Shown in pieces: positions 54,478-61,298 of a stretch of 64,000 nt of DNA (the stretch's first letter is position 1; every line of letters begins with the position of its first letter). The stretch is from Corynebacterium epidermidicanis (GTDB taxonomy: Bacteria > Actinomycetota > Actinomycetes > Mycobacteriales > Mycobacteriaceae), in the NCBI RefSeq assembly GCF_001021025.1, contig NZ_CP011541.1, positions 124,001-188,000 on the forward strand, given 5' to 3'. A program made the translations under genes and the position numbers. The notes beneath the pieces are model-generated. The model searched no databases. It was not told the DNA's origin and was given only the letters and a program-made list of their open reading frames with translations.

Positions 54478-55125
54478 ATGGCACTTTTCGACGACCTTCC
54501 GCGCCCTCCGCTGCATGTTGTGGCCGGTGTCGCCCATATTCCTGGTTTCCTTGACCTGGGGAAACAGGTAGAGATTACCGGGGCGTGTCGTGAGTTGGTG
54601 CGCGCGTTCCCGATGATCCAGCCTCGGGTGGCAACAGGCCGGATGAGTGTGCAGATGCGCCCTGCCGGATATGAATGGGTGGGGAATTTGAATAATTATC
54701 GGCCGAGCGAGGTGCCGTTGCCGGAGTGGGTGCCACCACTAGCGAATCGTGCGCTGCAGGCAGCGGCCGAGGTTGCGCCGGAGTTGGCCCCGTGGGTGCC
54801 GAGTTTTCGTCCCGAAATGCTGCTAGTTAATTTCTATTCCTCGACGGCTTCGATGGGGCTACACCAAGACGCGGGTGAGGAGGCTTCGGCGCCGATCATT
54901 TCTCTGTCGATCGGTGATTCGGCACTGTTTCGGCTGGGTAACACGGTTAATCGGAACAAGCCATGGCGAGACCTGCAGCTGCTCTCGGGAGACTTACTGG
55001 TCTTTGGTGGCGAACATCGGATGGCTTTTCACGGCGTGCCCAAACTGTTTCCGGGCACTGCGCCCGAGGGGTGTGGGGTGGCGGAAGGCCGGCTAAATCT
55101 GACGATCCGCCAAGTTCACCTCTAA
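54478..55125 (+). CDS. alkB: AlkB-type 2-oxoglutarate/Fe(II) DNA-repair dioxygenase
   Basis: A 215-residue protein. The iron ligands are the HQD of GLHQDAGEE and the His of MAFHGVPK. The 2-oxoglutarate Arg is in RLNLTIRQ. NFYSSTASMGLHQD resembles the E. coli NYYRDGDSMGWHSD. It oxidatively removes methyl groups from 1-methyladenine and 3-methylcytosine. It opens a run of alkylation-repair genes (tag at 55503, alkyltransferase-like at 58005, ogt at 60215). The 3' end faces a minus-strand mini-protein with 3 bp between. Confidence 0.92.
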   Translation: MALFDDLPRPPLHVVAGVAHIPGFLDLGKQVEITGACRELVRAFPMIQPRVATGRMSVQMRPAGYEWVGNLNNYRPSEVPLPEWVPPLANRALQAAAEVAPELAPWVPSFRPEMLLVNFYSSTASMGLHQDAGEEASAPIISLSIGDSALFRLGNTVNRNKPWRDLQLLSGDLLVFGGEHRMAFHGVPKLFPGTAPEGCGVAEGRLNLTIRQVHL

Positions 55126-55128
55126 CCG

Positions 55129-55380
55129 CTAGCCTGCGTTTTCTGGGTCGGCCGCCTCCGGAAGAGGCTCTTCCCCGACTGGATCCTCAGCGGGAGCTTC
55201 CCCAGGCGTAGCAGCGGTCCCGGTGAGGTGGTCACGCGCGAGGTCTTGGGCGCGGTCCACGTGTTCAGCGTGCTTGCCATCGGTTTTCGCGTCGACGGCA
55301 TCGCCGAGCTTCTCGACGCCGAGATCAACTTTATCTGGGTGCTGAGCAGCGAGGTCTTTAGCAGAGTCAAAAATTCCCAT
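55129..55380 (-). CDS. MT0933-type small antitoxin-like protein
   Basis: An 83-residue acidic protein. The core MGIFDSAKDLAAQHPDKVDLGVEKLGDAVDAKT matches the actinobacterial MT0933/Rv0909 antitoxin family, followed by an acidic, Pro-rich tail. No toxin gene lies next to it. A 53-residue relative is at 58928-59089. Family membership is from pattern memory; antitoxin function is unproven. Confidence 0.72.
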   Translation of the reverse strand: MGIFDSAKDLAAQHPDKVDLGVEKLGDAVDAKTDGKHAEHVDRAQDLARDHLTGTAATPGEAPAEDPVGEEPLPEAADPENAG

Positions 55381-55489
55381 GAGGTGTCCTTTCTCAAGAA
55401 TTGGTAGGTGGTGGCCAGTGTACGGCTTAGCTAGCTACTTGGTTCGAACATGTGTGCTAGTTTTTGGGGAAGTTGTCGACCCTGCCGGT

Positions 55490-55502
55490 TACACTTCGGG
55501 CC
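55490..55502 (+). promoter_or_regulatory. leaderless promoter of tag
   Basis: TACACT (55490-55495) ends 7 nt before ATG 55503, fixing this start against a longer frame from 55464. Confidence 0.5.
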
Positions 55503-56132
55503 ATGACAACTTTTGAATTAACTCCAGCAGGACTCGTACTCGGTGTAGATAATCGCTTGCGTCCCCAGTGGGCAACTACCTCGCAACTTTTGCAAGACTA
55601 CTACGACTACGAATGGGGAAGACCGCCAAAAACCGAGAGCGAGATGTTTGAACGCATCGTCCTAGAAGGCTTTCAAGCAGGACTTTCGTGGGAGATAGTG
55701 CTTAAGAAGCGCCCAGCCTTTCGAGAGGCATTCTGCGATTTTGAGGTCGACCGGATAGCCAGCTTTGGCGAAGCAGACGTTGCGAAGTTACTGGCAAACC
55801 CGGACATCATCCGCAATCAAAACAAGATCCGCGCAGCTATCAATAATGCGCAGAGGGTACAGCAACTACGTGCCGAAACTGACTTGATAACATTTCTACA
55901 AAACTTCGCTCCGGTGGCCTGGGAACGCCCAACCAGCCTGGAGCAAGCTAAGACGAAATCGGCGGAATCTGCTGCAATGGCAAGAGAGCTACGGAGACGA
56001 GGATTCAAGTTCGTCGGTGAAACGACCTGCTTCGCGCTGATGGAAGCCACCGGGATGATCGATAATCGTATCGTCGGGGCAGCAGCGTTGTTGGACGTCC
56101 CCGACTCCAATGGGCTGCTGCAAACCTCCTGA
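55503..56132 (+). CDS. tag: DNA-3-methyladenine glycosylase I homologue lacking the zinc ligands
   Basis: A 209-residue helix-hairpin-helix glycosylase of the Tag family. YDYEWGRPPKTESEMFERIVLEGFQAGLSWEIVLKKRPAFR, FKFVGETTCFALMEATG and the catalytic-region Glu/Trp residues match. In E. coli Tag a 'zinc snap' uses Cys4, His17, His175 and Cys179. Here the equivalents read Arg/Pro (before QWATTS), Tyr (YYDYEWG) and Asn/Ala (IDNRIVGAA), so the metal site is gone. It probably still excises 3-methyladenine, but this needs testing. Confidence 0.88.
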   Translation: MTTFELTPAGLVLGVDNRLRPQWATTSQLLQDYYDYEWGRPPKTESEMFERIVLEGFQAGLSWEIVLKKRPAFREAFCDFEVDRIASFGEADVAKLLANPDIIRNQNKIRAAINNAQRVQQLRAETDLITFLQNFAPVAWERPTSLEQAKTKSAESAAMARELRRRGFKFVGETTCFALMEATGMIDNRIVGAAALLDVPDSNGLLQTS

Positions 56133-56151
56133 GCTTATGTACAAACGGCGC

Positions 56152-56164
56152 TAAGCTCGAAACC
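56152..56164 (+). promoter_or_regulatory. leaderless promoter of the SDR gene
   Basis: TAAGCT (56152-56157) ends 7 nt before ATG 56165. Confidence 0.45.
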
Positions 56165-56869
56165 ATGACGAAGAAAATAGCTTTAGTAACCGGCGGTTCA
56201 AGTGGCATCGGCGCAGCGACCGCTTCAGCACTCGCTAAGGACGGCTGGCATGTCATTGTGGCAGCGCGTCGCGTGGAGAATATCAAAGAGATAGCCGCGG
56301 AAATCAATGGCGAATGGCGTGAGCTCGACGTCACCGATGAAGCCGCCGTCGTGGCGCTAGCTGCAGAAATCCCGAAGCTCGACCTGCTGGTTAACAACGC
56401 CGGCGGAGCAAAAGGGCTGGACAGCATCGCCGACGCCAACGTTGCAGACTGGCGCTGGATGTATGAAACAAACGTCCTGGGCACGCTCAATGTCACGCGT
56501 GCCTTCTTGCCGCATCTGCTCGAATCGGAAGGAACCATCATCAATGTTGGTTCGATCGCGTCATTCACACCCTACCCAGGAGGAGCCGGCTACAACGCCG
56601 CCAAATTCGGTGTTCGTGCCATGACAAAAGTGCTGCGACAAGAACTAGAGGGCCAGCCACTACGGATCACCCAGATCGACCCAGGGCGGGTGAAGACCGA
56701 CTTTTCCTTGGTGCGCTTCAAAGGCGATGCGGAAAAGGCAGAGGCGGTCTATGCCGACAAGCTGAATCTGACCGCTGAAGATATTGCTGAGTCCATCCGC
56801 TGGGTGGCCGGCCTGCCTGCGCACATGAATATCGAAAACATGACTATCAAGCCACGCGACCAGCTGTGA
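56165..56869 (+). CDS. short-chain dehydrogenase/reductase (YdfG-like)
   Basis: A 234-residue classical SDR. The cofactor motif TGGSSGIGAAT, LVNNAGGAKG, a Ser in GSIASFTPYPG and the YNAAK catalytic pair are all present. The C-terminus (IDPGRVKTDFSLVRFKGD) resembles YdfG-type 3-hydroxy acid/serine dehydrogenases that use NADP. The substrate is not certain. It lies in a row of leaderless forward genes. Confidence 0.88.
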   Translation: MTKKIALVTGGSSGIGAATASALAKDGWHVIVAARRVENIKEIAAEINGEWRELDVTDEAAVVALAAEIPKLDLLVNNAGGAKGLDSIADANVADWRWMYETNVLGTLNVTRAFLPHLLESEGTIINVGSIASFTPYPGGAGYNAAKFGVRAMTKVLRQELEGQPLRITQIDPGRVKTDFSLVRFKGDAEKAEAVYADKLNLTAEDIAESIRWVAGLPAHMNIENMTIKPRDQL

Positions 56870-56882
56870 TTCCTAGAGACAG

Positions 56883-56896
56883 TAGACTTATCACCC
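56883..56896 (+). promoter_or_regulatory. leaderless promoter of the S4-domain gene
   Basis: TAGACT (56883-56888) ends 8 nt before ATG 56897. Confidence 0.55.
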
Positions 56897-57199
56897 ATGG
56901 CAACATTTGATGTCGGAATCCGAGACGAATCAATCAAACTCGGACAGTTCGTGAAACTGGCCAACCTTGTTGAAACAGGCGGACAAGCCAAAGAATTCAT
57001 CGCGGATGGCCTGTTTAGCGTCAACGGTGAAGTGGAGACTCGCCGTGGAAAAACGCTCCGACATGGCGATGTCGTCTGCATCGGAGAACAATGCGCACGG
57101 GTAGTTACCGGGGCAATCGAAGGCGACGACGATGACGATTACTTCGACGAAGCCACCGCAAACGACGATTTTGACCCCGAAAAATGGAGGAACCTCTAA
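56897..57199 (+). CDS. S4 RNA-binding domain protein (YbcJ-like)
   Basis: A 100-residue protein. Residues 14-75 are an S4 fold (IKLGQFVKLANLVETGGQAKEFI, then FSVNGEVETRRGKTLRHGDVV). An acidic, Asp-rich tail (DDDDDYFDEATANDDFD) follows. It resembles E. coli YbcJ, a putative ribosome-associated RNA-binding protein. The acidic tail is an addition. The gene is transcribed with the glyoxalase gene 2 nt downstream. Confidence 0.87.
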   Translation: MATFDVGIRDESIKLGQFVKLANLVETGGQAKEFIADGLFSVNGEVETRRGKTLRHGDVVCIGEQCARVVTGAIEGDDDDDYFDEATANDDFDPEKWRNL

Positions 57200-57201
57200 A
57201 C

Positions 57202-58008
57202 ATGCCAGCTTTTAGTGCGCACCACGGAATGCCAATTTGGATCGAGTTATCGACCTCAGACCTGCGCAAATCCAGCCACTTCTATCGAGAGATCCTTGGC
57301 TGGGACATCGACGATACCGACAGCTACCGCATCGTTCGCGCCCAAGGCCTGCCTGTCGCAGGACTTGTGGAGCAAGTCGATTCCACGATGCCAGATACCT
57401 GGGTAACCTACTTTTACACCGAAAACCTCGACGAAACCGCACTTGCAGTATCGGAGCTCGGCGGCCGGGTGCTGGCGGAACCAACCGATGTCACCCGCGG
57501 CCGGGTAGCGCTGTGCGTGGACACCGCCGGCGCACTGTTCGGCCTGATGGAAACCGATGAAACCTTCGTCTCCGGAGGTGAACCGGGCACCGCGGTGTGG
57601 CATGAATTAACTGCTACCACCCATTACGCGGAAGTTGGGGAGTTTTACCGCCAGCTCTTCGGGTGGGTCACCACCGACACCGATGCCGACGATTTCCGCT
57701 ACACCACCGCACTAGAAGAAGGGGCCGCCTTTGCCGGAATCTGGGACGCCCAAGCGCAATTCCCGCCACACATCCCGAGTTTCTGGCAAACCTACCTCGG
57801 CGTGAAATCCGCCGACGAAGCCGCAGCCCTGGTGCCGGAACTCGGCGGAGAAATCATGCGCCAACCATGGGATTCCGAGTTTGGGAGGATGGTCATCGTC
57901 GCTGACTCAACTGGAGCGACCATCACGCTGGCGGAAACCCCTGAACCAGTGGCGGAAGGGCGTGAAGAAGATCCCCTAGAAGGCATCGACCTCAGCCAAT
58001 TCCAGTGA
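57202..58008 (+). CDS. tandem-domain glyoxalase/VOC-family protein
   Basis: A 268-residue protein made of two VOC (glyoxalase/bleomycin-resistance) units, about residues 8-120 and 130-255, each starting with an IELSTSDL- or WHELTATTH-type strand followed by FYREILGW or FYRQLFGW. Similar double-VOC proteins occur in actinobacteria as putative hydrolase or resistance proteins with unknown substrates. The ATG is at 57202 behind a GGAGG a little far away. Its stop overlaps the ATL gene as GTGA. Confidence 0.85.
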   Translation: MPAFSAHHGMPIWIELSTSDLRKSSHFYREILGWDIDDTDSYRIVRAQGLPVAGLVEQVDSTMPDTWVTYFYTENLDETALAVSELGGRVLAEPTDVTRGRVALCVDTAGALFGLMETDETFVSGGEPGTAVWHELTATTHYAEVGEFYRQLFGWVTTDTDADDFRYTTALEEGAAFAGIWDAQAQFPPHIPSFWQTYLGVKSADEAAALVPELGGEIMRQPWDSEFGRMVIVADSTGATITLAETPEPVAEGREEDPLEGIDLSQFQ

Positions 58009-58292
58009 GTTCCCCCGAACTGGCTGACCGGGTCCTTGCCATCGTCGCACGCATCCCGCGTGGCCAAGTGATGACCTACGGCGAAGTCGGTGCCGAAGCC
58101 GGCTGTGGCCCGCGCCAAGTCGGGCGCATCATGCGCGAATGCGGGAGCGAAGTTGCGTGGTGGCGCGTCGTTCGTGCTGACGGCAGCTCCGCCCTCGCCG
58201 AACGCGCCCGGCCACACTGGCTTGCCGACGGGCTTCCGATGCGGGGCGAACGCGTCGACTTACGCAGCTTGGGCCCCGAATCACCGGAATGA
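58005..58292 (+). CDS. alkyltransferase-like (ATL) DNA-binding protein
   Basis: A 95-residue MGMT/Ogt-domain protein: IPRGQVMTYGEVGAEAGCGPRQVGRIM is the DNA-binding part. In true methyltransferases the active site is PCHRV. Here the matching stretch is AWWRVVRADG, with Trp in the Cys place, so it cannot accept the alkyl group. ATL proteins flag O6-alkylguanine for nucleotide excision repair. GTG start coupled to the glyoxalase stop (GTGA). Confidence 0.85.
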   Translation: MSSPELADRVLAIVARIPRGQVMTYGEVGAEAGCGPRQVGRIMRECGSEVAWWRVVRADGSSALAERARPHWLADGLPMRGERVDLRSLGPESPE

Positions 58293-58307
58293 GAGCAGCT
58301 GAGGCAA

Positions 58308-58901
58308 CTAGTCTTTCATTAGCCTAGCCACAGCCTGCATTTCCTCGCGATAAGCCGCGGGGGTAGCCACATATTGCTGGTCAGGGCGGGTGAGGATCAC
58401 GGTATCGAACCCAGCGTCCTCAATAAGCGGACAGCCTTCACCGAAACCCCAGCCGATCTCAGCCAGTGGACGAGCATCGGCGACACGCGTCGTCGCTAAA
58501 ATGCGCTTGCCGGAAAGAGCAGCTACTGCGGCTACCAACGGGAGATAAAAATTATCTGTCGCAGGTCCAGGAGGACGGCCGAACGAAGCTACGACATCGG
58601 GCTCGCCCCCGACGCCCGACGGCGCGATGAGAGTACCGAGGGCGTGATCCTGCACGCTGACCCCGGCGGTGAATTCGGTGCCCGGCCACTCGTGCCCGAC
58701 CGCGCTACCTAACTGCATCATCGCAGCGTGGACGAGGCGATCGGGCAGACGAGCGAGCCAATCCTCCAGATCCACGATCGGGTAATGCTCCTGGAAATAC
58801 CAGTTGATCTGGTCGAATTGCTGCTGCGGGGTGAGCTCGCGGTCTTGGCCGCCGACCACAAAGTCGTCGTCAGACTCACGCGGAGGTGTTGAAGATGTCA
58901 T
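58308..58901 (-). CDS. uncharacterised 197-residue protein
   Basis: I do not recognise this protein. It is soluble and acidic. It has an N-terminal disordered part (residues 1-25), QQQFDQINWYFQEHYPIVDLEDWLARLPDRLVHAAMMQLGS-like helices, and a mixed alpha/beta C-terminal half. No signal peptide or membrane span is seen. TAGACT lies 6 nt before the ATG, suggesting a leaderless transcript. It lies convergent to the ATL gene and upstream of no obvious partner. Function cannot be inferred. Confidence 0.6.
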   Translation of the reverse strand: MTSSTPPRESDDDFVVGGQDRELTPQQQFDQINWYFQEHYPIVDLEDWLARLPDRLVHAAMMQLGSAVGHEWPGTEFTAGVSVQDHALGTLIAPSGVGGEPDVVASFGRPPGPATDNFYLPLVAAVAALSGKRILATTRVADARPLAEIGWGFGEGCPLIEDAGFDTVILTRPDQQYVATPAAYREEMQAVARLMKD

Positions 58902-58913
58902 GGCACCAGTCTA
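58902..58913 (-). promoter_or_regulatory. leaderless promoter of the 197-residue protein gene
   Basis: On the minus strand TAGACT (58913-58908) ends 6 nt before the ATG at 58901. Confidence 0.5.
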
Positions 58914-58927
58914 AGGACCAACGACAC

Positions 58928-59089
58928 TTAGTGAAGTTTGTCCTTGGCCATTTCCTGGGCCTGATCGACCTGGTCGGAGAACTTGCCCCCGGTTTTCTCG
59001 TCAATCACATCACCGACTTTTTCGATGATCTGGTCAACCTTGTCCGGGTTCTGTTCGGCAAGTTCTTTCGCTTTATCAAGCAAGCCCAT
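58928..59089 (-). CDS. MT0933-type mini-protein (53 residues)
   Basis: A 53-residue frame: it begins MGLLDKAKELAEQNPDKVD and continues IIEKVGDVIDEKTG, ending KDKLH before TAA. It is clearly related to the 83-residue protein at 55129-55380 over its first 40 residues (MGIFDSAKDLAAQHPDKVD there) but lacks the acidic tail. AAAGGA lies 8 nt before the ATG. It is missed if only frames above 60 codons are considered. No adjacent toxin gene. Confidence 0.8.
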   Translation of the reverse strand: MGLLDKAKELAEQNPDKVDQIIEKVGDVIDEKTGGKFSDQVDQAQEMAKDKLH

Positions 59090-59164
59090 GAGCTCGTCCT
59101 TTCATTGAAGTATCGACGAATAGTGTACTGGCTGATCTGGGCAATGGTGCTAACAACAACAGAT

Positions 59165-59740
59165 TTAGGCATCTGCCACGGTGAAACGGCGACCCTCGAA
59201 CTGTGGGTTTTCCGCTTCATCGAGCATCGCGACAGCGAAGTTTTCAGTGGTGACGTGCTCGCCTGCAGGGGAGTCGGTGCCGAGTACGTGGCCAGTCGCC
59301 GGTCCTGGTTCGATAACAGGCGCAGGGGAAAGCATGGTCCAGTTCAAGCCAGTGGAATTACGGTACAGATCCAGAATCTCCACAAAAGCACGAGCCTCGG
59401 CCGCGTAAATTTCCGGGAAGTCGGGCTGATCGACGATCAAGGTGTCGTCGACAAGCAGGGAGCCGGCACCTCCGGTAATGAGGAGGCGCTTGGCAGGGGC
59501 GGCGTCGATAAGCGCGCGGTGAGCAGCGATGACCGGTTCCATGGAGCCGCCGGAACGATCGGTCGGCACGGCGATGATGGTGGTGTCGTGGGCATTGATG
59601 GCGTCGAGGAGGGCGGCGGTGTCAGTGATGTTCAGGCCGGTGCTGCGCGAGGCGCGGGTGACCTCATGGCCGCGGGCTTCAGCCTCTGCTGCGATGTCCT
59701 TGCCGACCATTCCGGTGGCGCCCAGTACGAGAATCTTCAT
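59165..59740 (-). CDS. NAD(P)-binding Rossmann protein (NmrA/SDR-atypical)
   Basis: A 191-residue protein. It starts with the cofactor motif [24 protein letters not shown] and [13 protein letters not shown] are typical of NmrA-like/YwnB atypical SDRs, which lack the usual Tyr-Lys pair and act as redox sensors or NAD(P)H-binding proteins. AAGGAG precedes ATG 59740. It is divergent from an HxlR regulator, across a palindrome. Confidence 0.87.
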   Translation of the reverse strand: MKILVLGATGMVGKDIAAEAEARGHEVTRASRSTGLNITDTAALLDAINAHDTTIIAVPTDRSGGSMEPVIAAHRALIDAAPAKRLLITGGAGSLLVDDTLIVDQPDFPEIYAAEARAFVEILDLYRNSTGLNWTMLSPAPVIEPGPATGHVLGTDSPAGEHVTTENFAVAMLDEAENPQFEGRRFTVADA

Positions 59741-59783
59741 GTCATGCTCCTTGGTTGTAGGGAATGGTTCCACCCTAGACCTG

Positions 59784-59806
59784 GTTACTCACTGTTGGAA
59801 AGTAAC
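59784..59806. promoter_or_regulatory. candidate HxlR operator GTTACT-N11-AGTAAC
   Basis: A perfect 6-bp inverted repeat in the gap between the NAD(P)-binding protein gene and the HxlR gene. A further TACTAAC nearby (59822-59828) resembles a half-site. It overlaps the -35 zone of the minus-strand promoter, whose -10 is probably TAGGGT (59779-59774). Confidence 0.6.
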
Positions 59807-59864
59807 GAACCAGGGGTAAGCTACTAACCAAAAGGTATGATTCCAGACCAAGGGGAGATGCGCC

Positions 59865-60215
59865 ATGACTTCTGTGACAAAGCTCACGTTTGATCCATAT
59901 TCACGAGCCTGCCCGTCCCGTGGATTCCTGAGCCGATTAGGGGAGAAATGGACGGTGCTCGTTGTGCTCAAGCTTGCCGACGGCCCACAGCGCTACTCTG
60001 ACCTGGCCAAAGAGATCGACGGGATCTCGCAGAAGATGCTGACCAAAACCCTCAAGTCGCTGCAAAGCGACGGCCTGGTGGAGCGGAAAATCTACGATGA
60101 CTCTCCACCACGGGTCGAGTATGGGCTCACCGAGCGGGGCTATTCCCTACTGGGGCCGTTGCAAGGGTTAATGGATTGGGCTGTCACCCACATGCCTGAG
60201 CAGGAAATAAGCTAA
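59865..60215 (+). CDS. HxlR-family (MarR-like) redox-type regulator
   Basis: A 116-residue winged-helix protein. RACPSRGFLSRLGEKWTVLVVLKLADGPQRYSDL is the HxlR signature, with Cys16 in the position that in QorR/HypR-type regulators senses thiol oxidation or quinones. GISQKMLTKTLKSLQSDGLVERKIY is the recognition part. It probably represses itself and the divergent NAD(P)-binding protein gene through the palindrome between them, losing DNA binding on oxidation. GGGGAG precedes the ATG. Confidence 0.92.
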   Translation: MTSVTKLTFDPYSRACPSRGFLSRLGEKWTVLVVLKLADGPQRYSDLAKEIDGISQKMLTKTLKSLQSDGLVERKIYDDSPPRVEYGLTERGYSLLGPLQGLMDWAVTHMPEQEIS

Positions 60216-60643
60216 TGGAAATCTGGGTACAAGCAAGCGACGCCGTGGAGCAGATCAACTTCGGGCCAGCGCCCGAGGGGCATGTGTGCAACGAATTGGC
60301 CCGAGAAACCCTCCGGCAGATCGAAGAATACCTGCGCAGACAACGAACAACGTTTGACATTCCCCTGGCGTTGCCCGAGGGCGATGGTTTTCGGGCGCGC
60401 GTACAACGCGCGCTTCTGGACATTCCCCGCGGTCAGGCGTGGAGCTATGGTGAACTGGCAGCTCACGTAGGCAATCCCCGGGCGGTTCGGGCCGTGGGCA
60501 CTGCGTGCGCTAGCAATCCCTTGCCCATTGTTGTCCCGTGTCACCGCGTGGTGCGTGCCGACGGAGCGATCGGCAACTACCTCGGTGGTTCCGAAATAAA
60601 ACGGATGCTCTTGGGTGTGGAAGGTTACACTACGAAGGTATGA
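60215..60643 (+). CDS. ogt: methylated-DNA-protein-cysteine methyltransferase
   Basis: A 142-residue suicide alkyltransferase. The active-site motif is IVVPCHRVVRADG, with GFRARVQRALLDIPRGQAWSYGELA and GNPRAVRAVGTACASNPLPI the DNA-binding region. It removes O6-alkyl groups from guanine. The N-terminal domain is short (about 50 residues). It starts on the last base of the HxlR stop (TAATG) and overlaps the next gene by 4 nt, so it is in the HxlR operon. Confidence 0.95.
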   Translation: MEIWVQASDAVEQINFGPAPEGHVCNELARETLRQIEEYLRRQRTTFDIPLALPEGDGFRARVQRALLDIPRGQAWSYGELAAHVGNPRAVRAVGTACASNPLPIVVPCHRVVRADGAIGNYLGGSEIKRMLLGVEGYTTKV

Positions 60644-61254
60644 CTCGAATTGCAGAAATCCACGACGCTACCCTAGAGCCGTCGAAACAAGAAACAGTTA
60701 ATGCCTGGCTTCCCGACGTCACGTTGACCGGGGCCTACCGCCTTGTGGATACCGATGGAGAAGTAGGCATCGAAGGACACCTCGCCTCCGACGCGGATGG
60801 GCGTCTCGTGCAGATTCCGGTCTCTTATCGAGGCGAATCCCCAGGTTACGAATTTGCCACCATTGAGCATTCCACTCTGGGCACCCGCTATGTGTCCAAG
60901 GCGCTCGTCGATCCAGTAGCAGTTGCAGAATATGTCCGGCTTATTCTCTCCGGGGATCGCCACGCGGATTGCTCAGATGGAAAACCTACCGGGCTGGAGC
61001 TGCTCGGATCCGGACACAATGACAGCGTCACCGTCACTGACGTTCGTATCGAAGAAACCACCGAAGAGCGTGTACGCGCCAACGGAAAGATCAATGGCGT
61101 TTCGCGCTCCTTTGAGCTGCGGATCCCACGCCTGTTGCGGCCGGTCAAGGGAATCGTCGCTTCCCGAGTTCCGTCCGCGCGGCGAATTGAGGGCGTTATT
61201 CCGGGGACCGAGGAAAAGCTCCTGGTTGCCGAGTTAATCTGGCGCGACCTATAG
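60640..61254 (+). CDS. CG0192-type protein related to the maltokinase N-terminal cap
   Basis: A 204-residue protein of mostly beta-strand character (GAYRLVDTDGEVGIEGHLAS, LVQIPVSYRGES, TTIEHSTLGTRYVSKALVDPVAVAEYVRLI). This pattern matches the actinobacterial CG0192-related family and the N-terminal cap of maltokinases (Mak_N_cap). No kinase domain follows. The ATG overlaps the ogt stop by 4 nt. Stand-alone role unknown. Confidence 0.6.
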   Translation: MTRIAEIHDATLEPSKQETVNAWLPDVTLTGAYRLVDTDGEVGIEGHLASDADGRLVQIPVSYRGESPGYEFATIEHSTLGTRYVSKALVDPVAVAEYVRLILSGDRHADCSDGKPTGLELLGSGHNDSVTVTDVRIEETTEERVRANGKINGVSRSFELRIPRLLRPVKGIVASRVPSARRIEGVIPGTEEKLLVAELIWRDL

Positions 61255-61298
61255 AGCGCGCCTGTTAGGGCGCGGTCGCACCAGCACAGCGTCGCGCT

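Noticed and set aside
61257..61274. CGCGCC-TGTTAG-GGCGCG hairpin between convergent genes
   Set aside because: The stem is only 6 bp and no T-tract follows on either strand, so I do not call a terminator.
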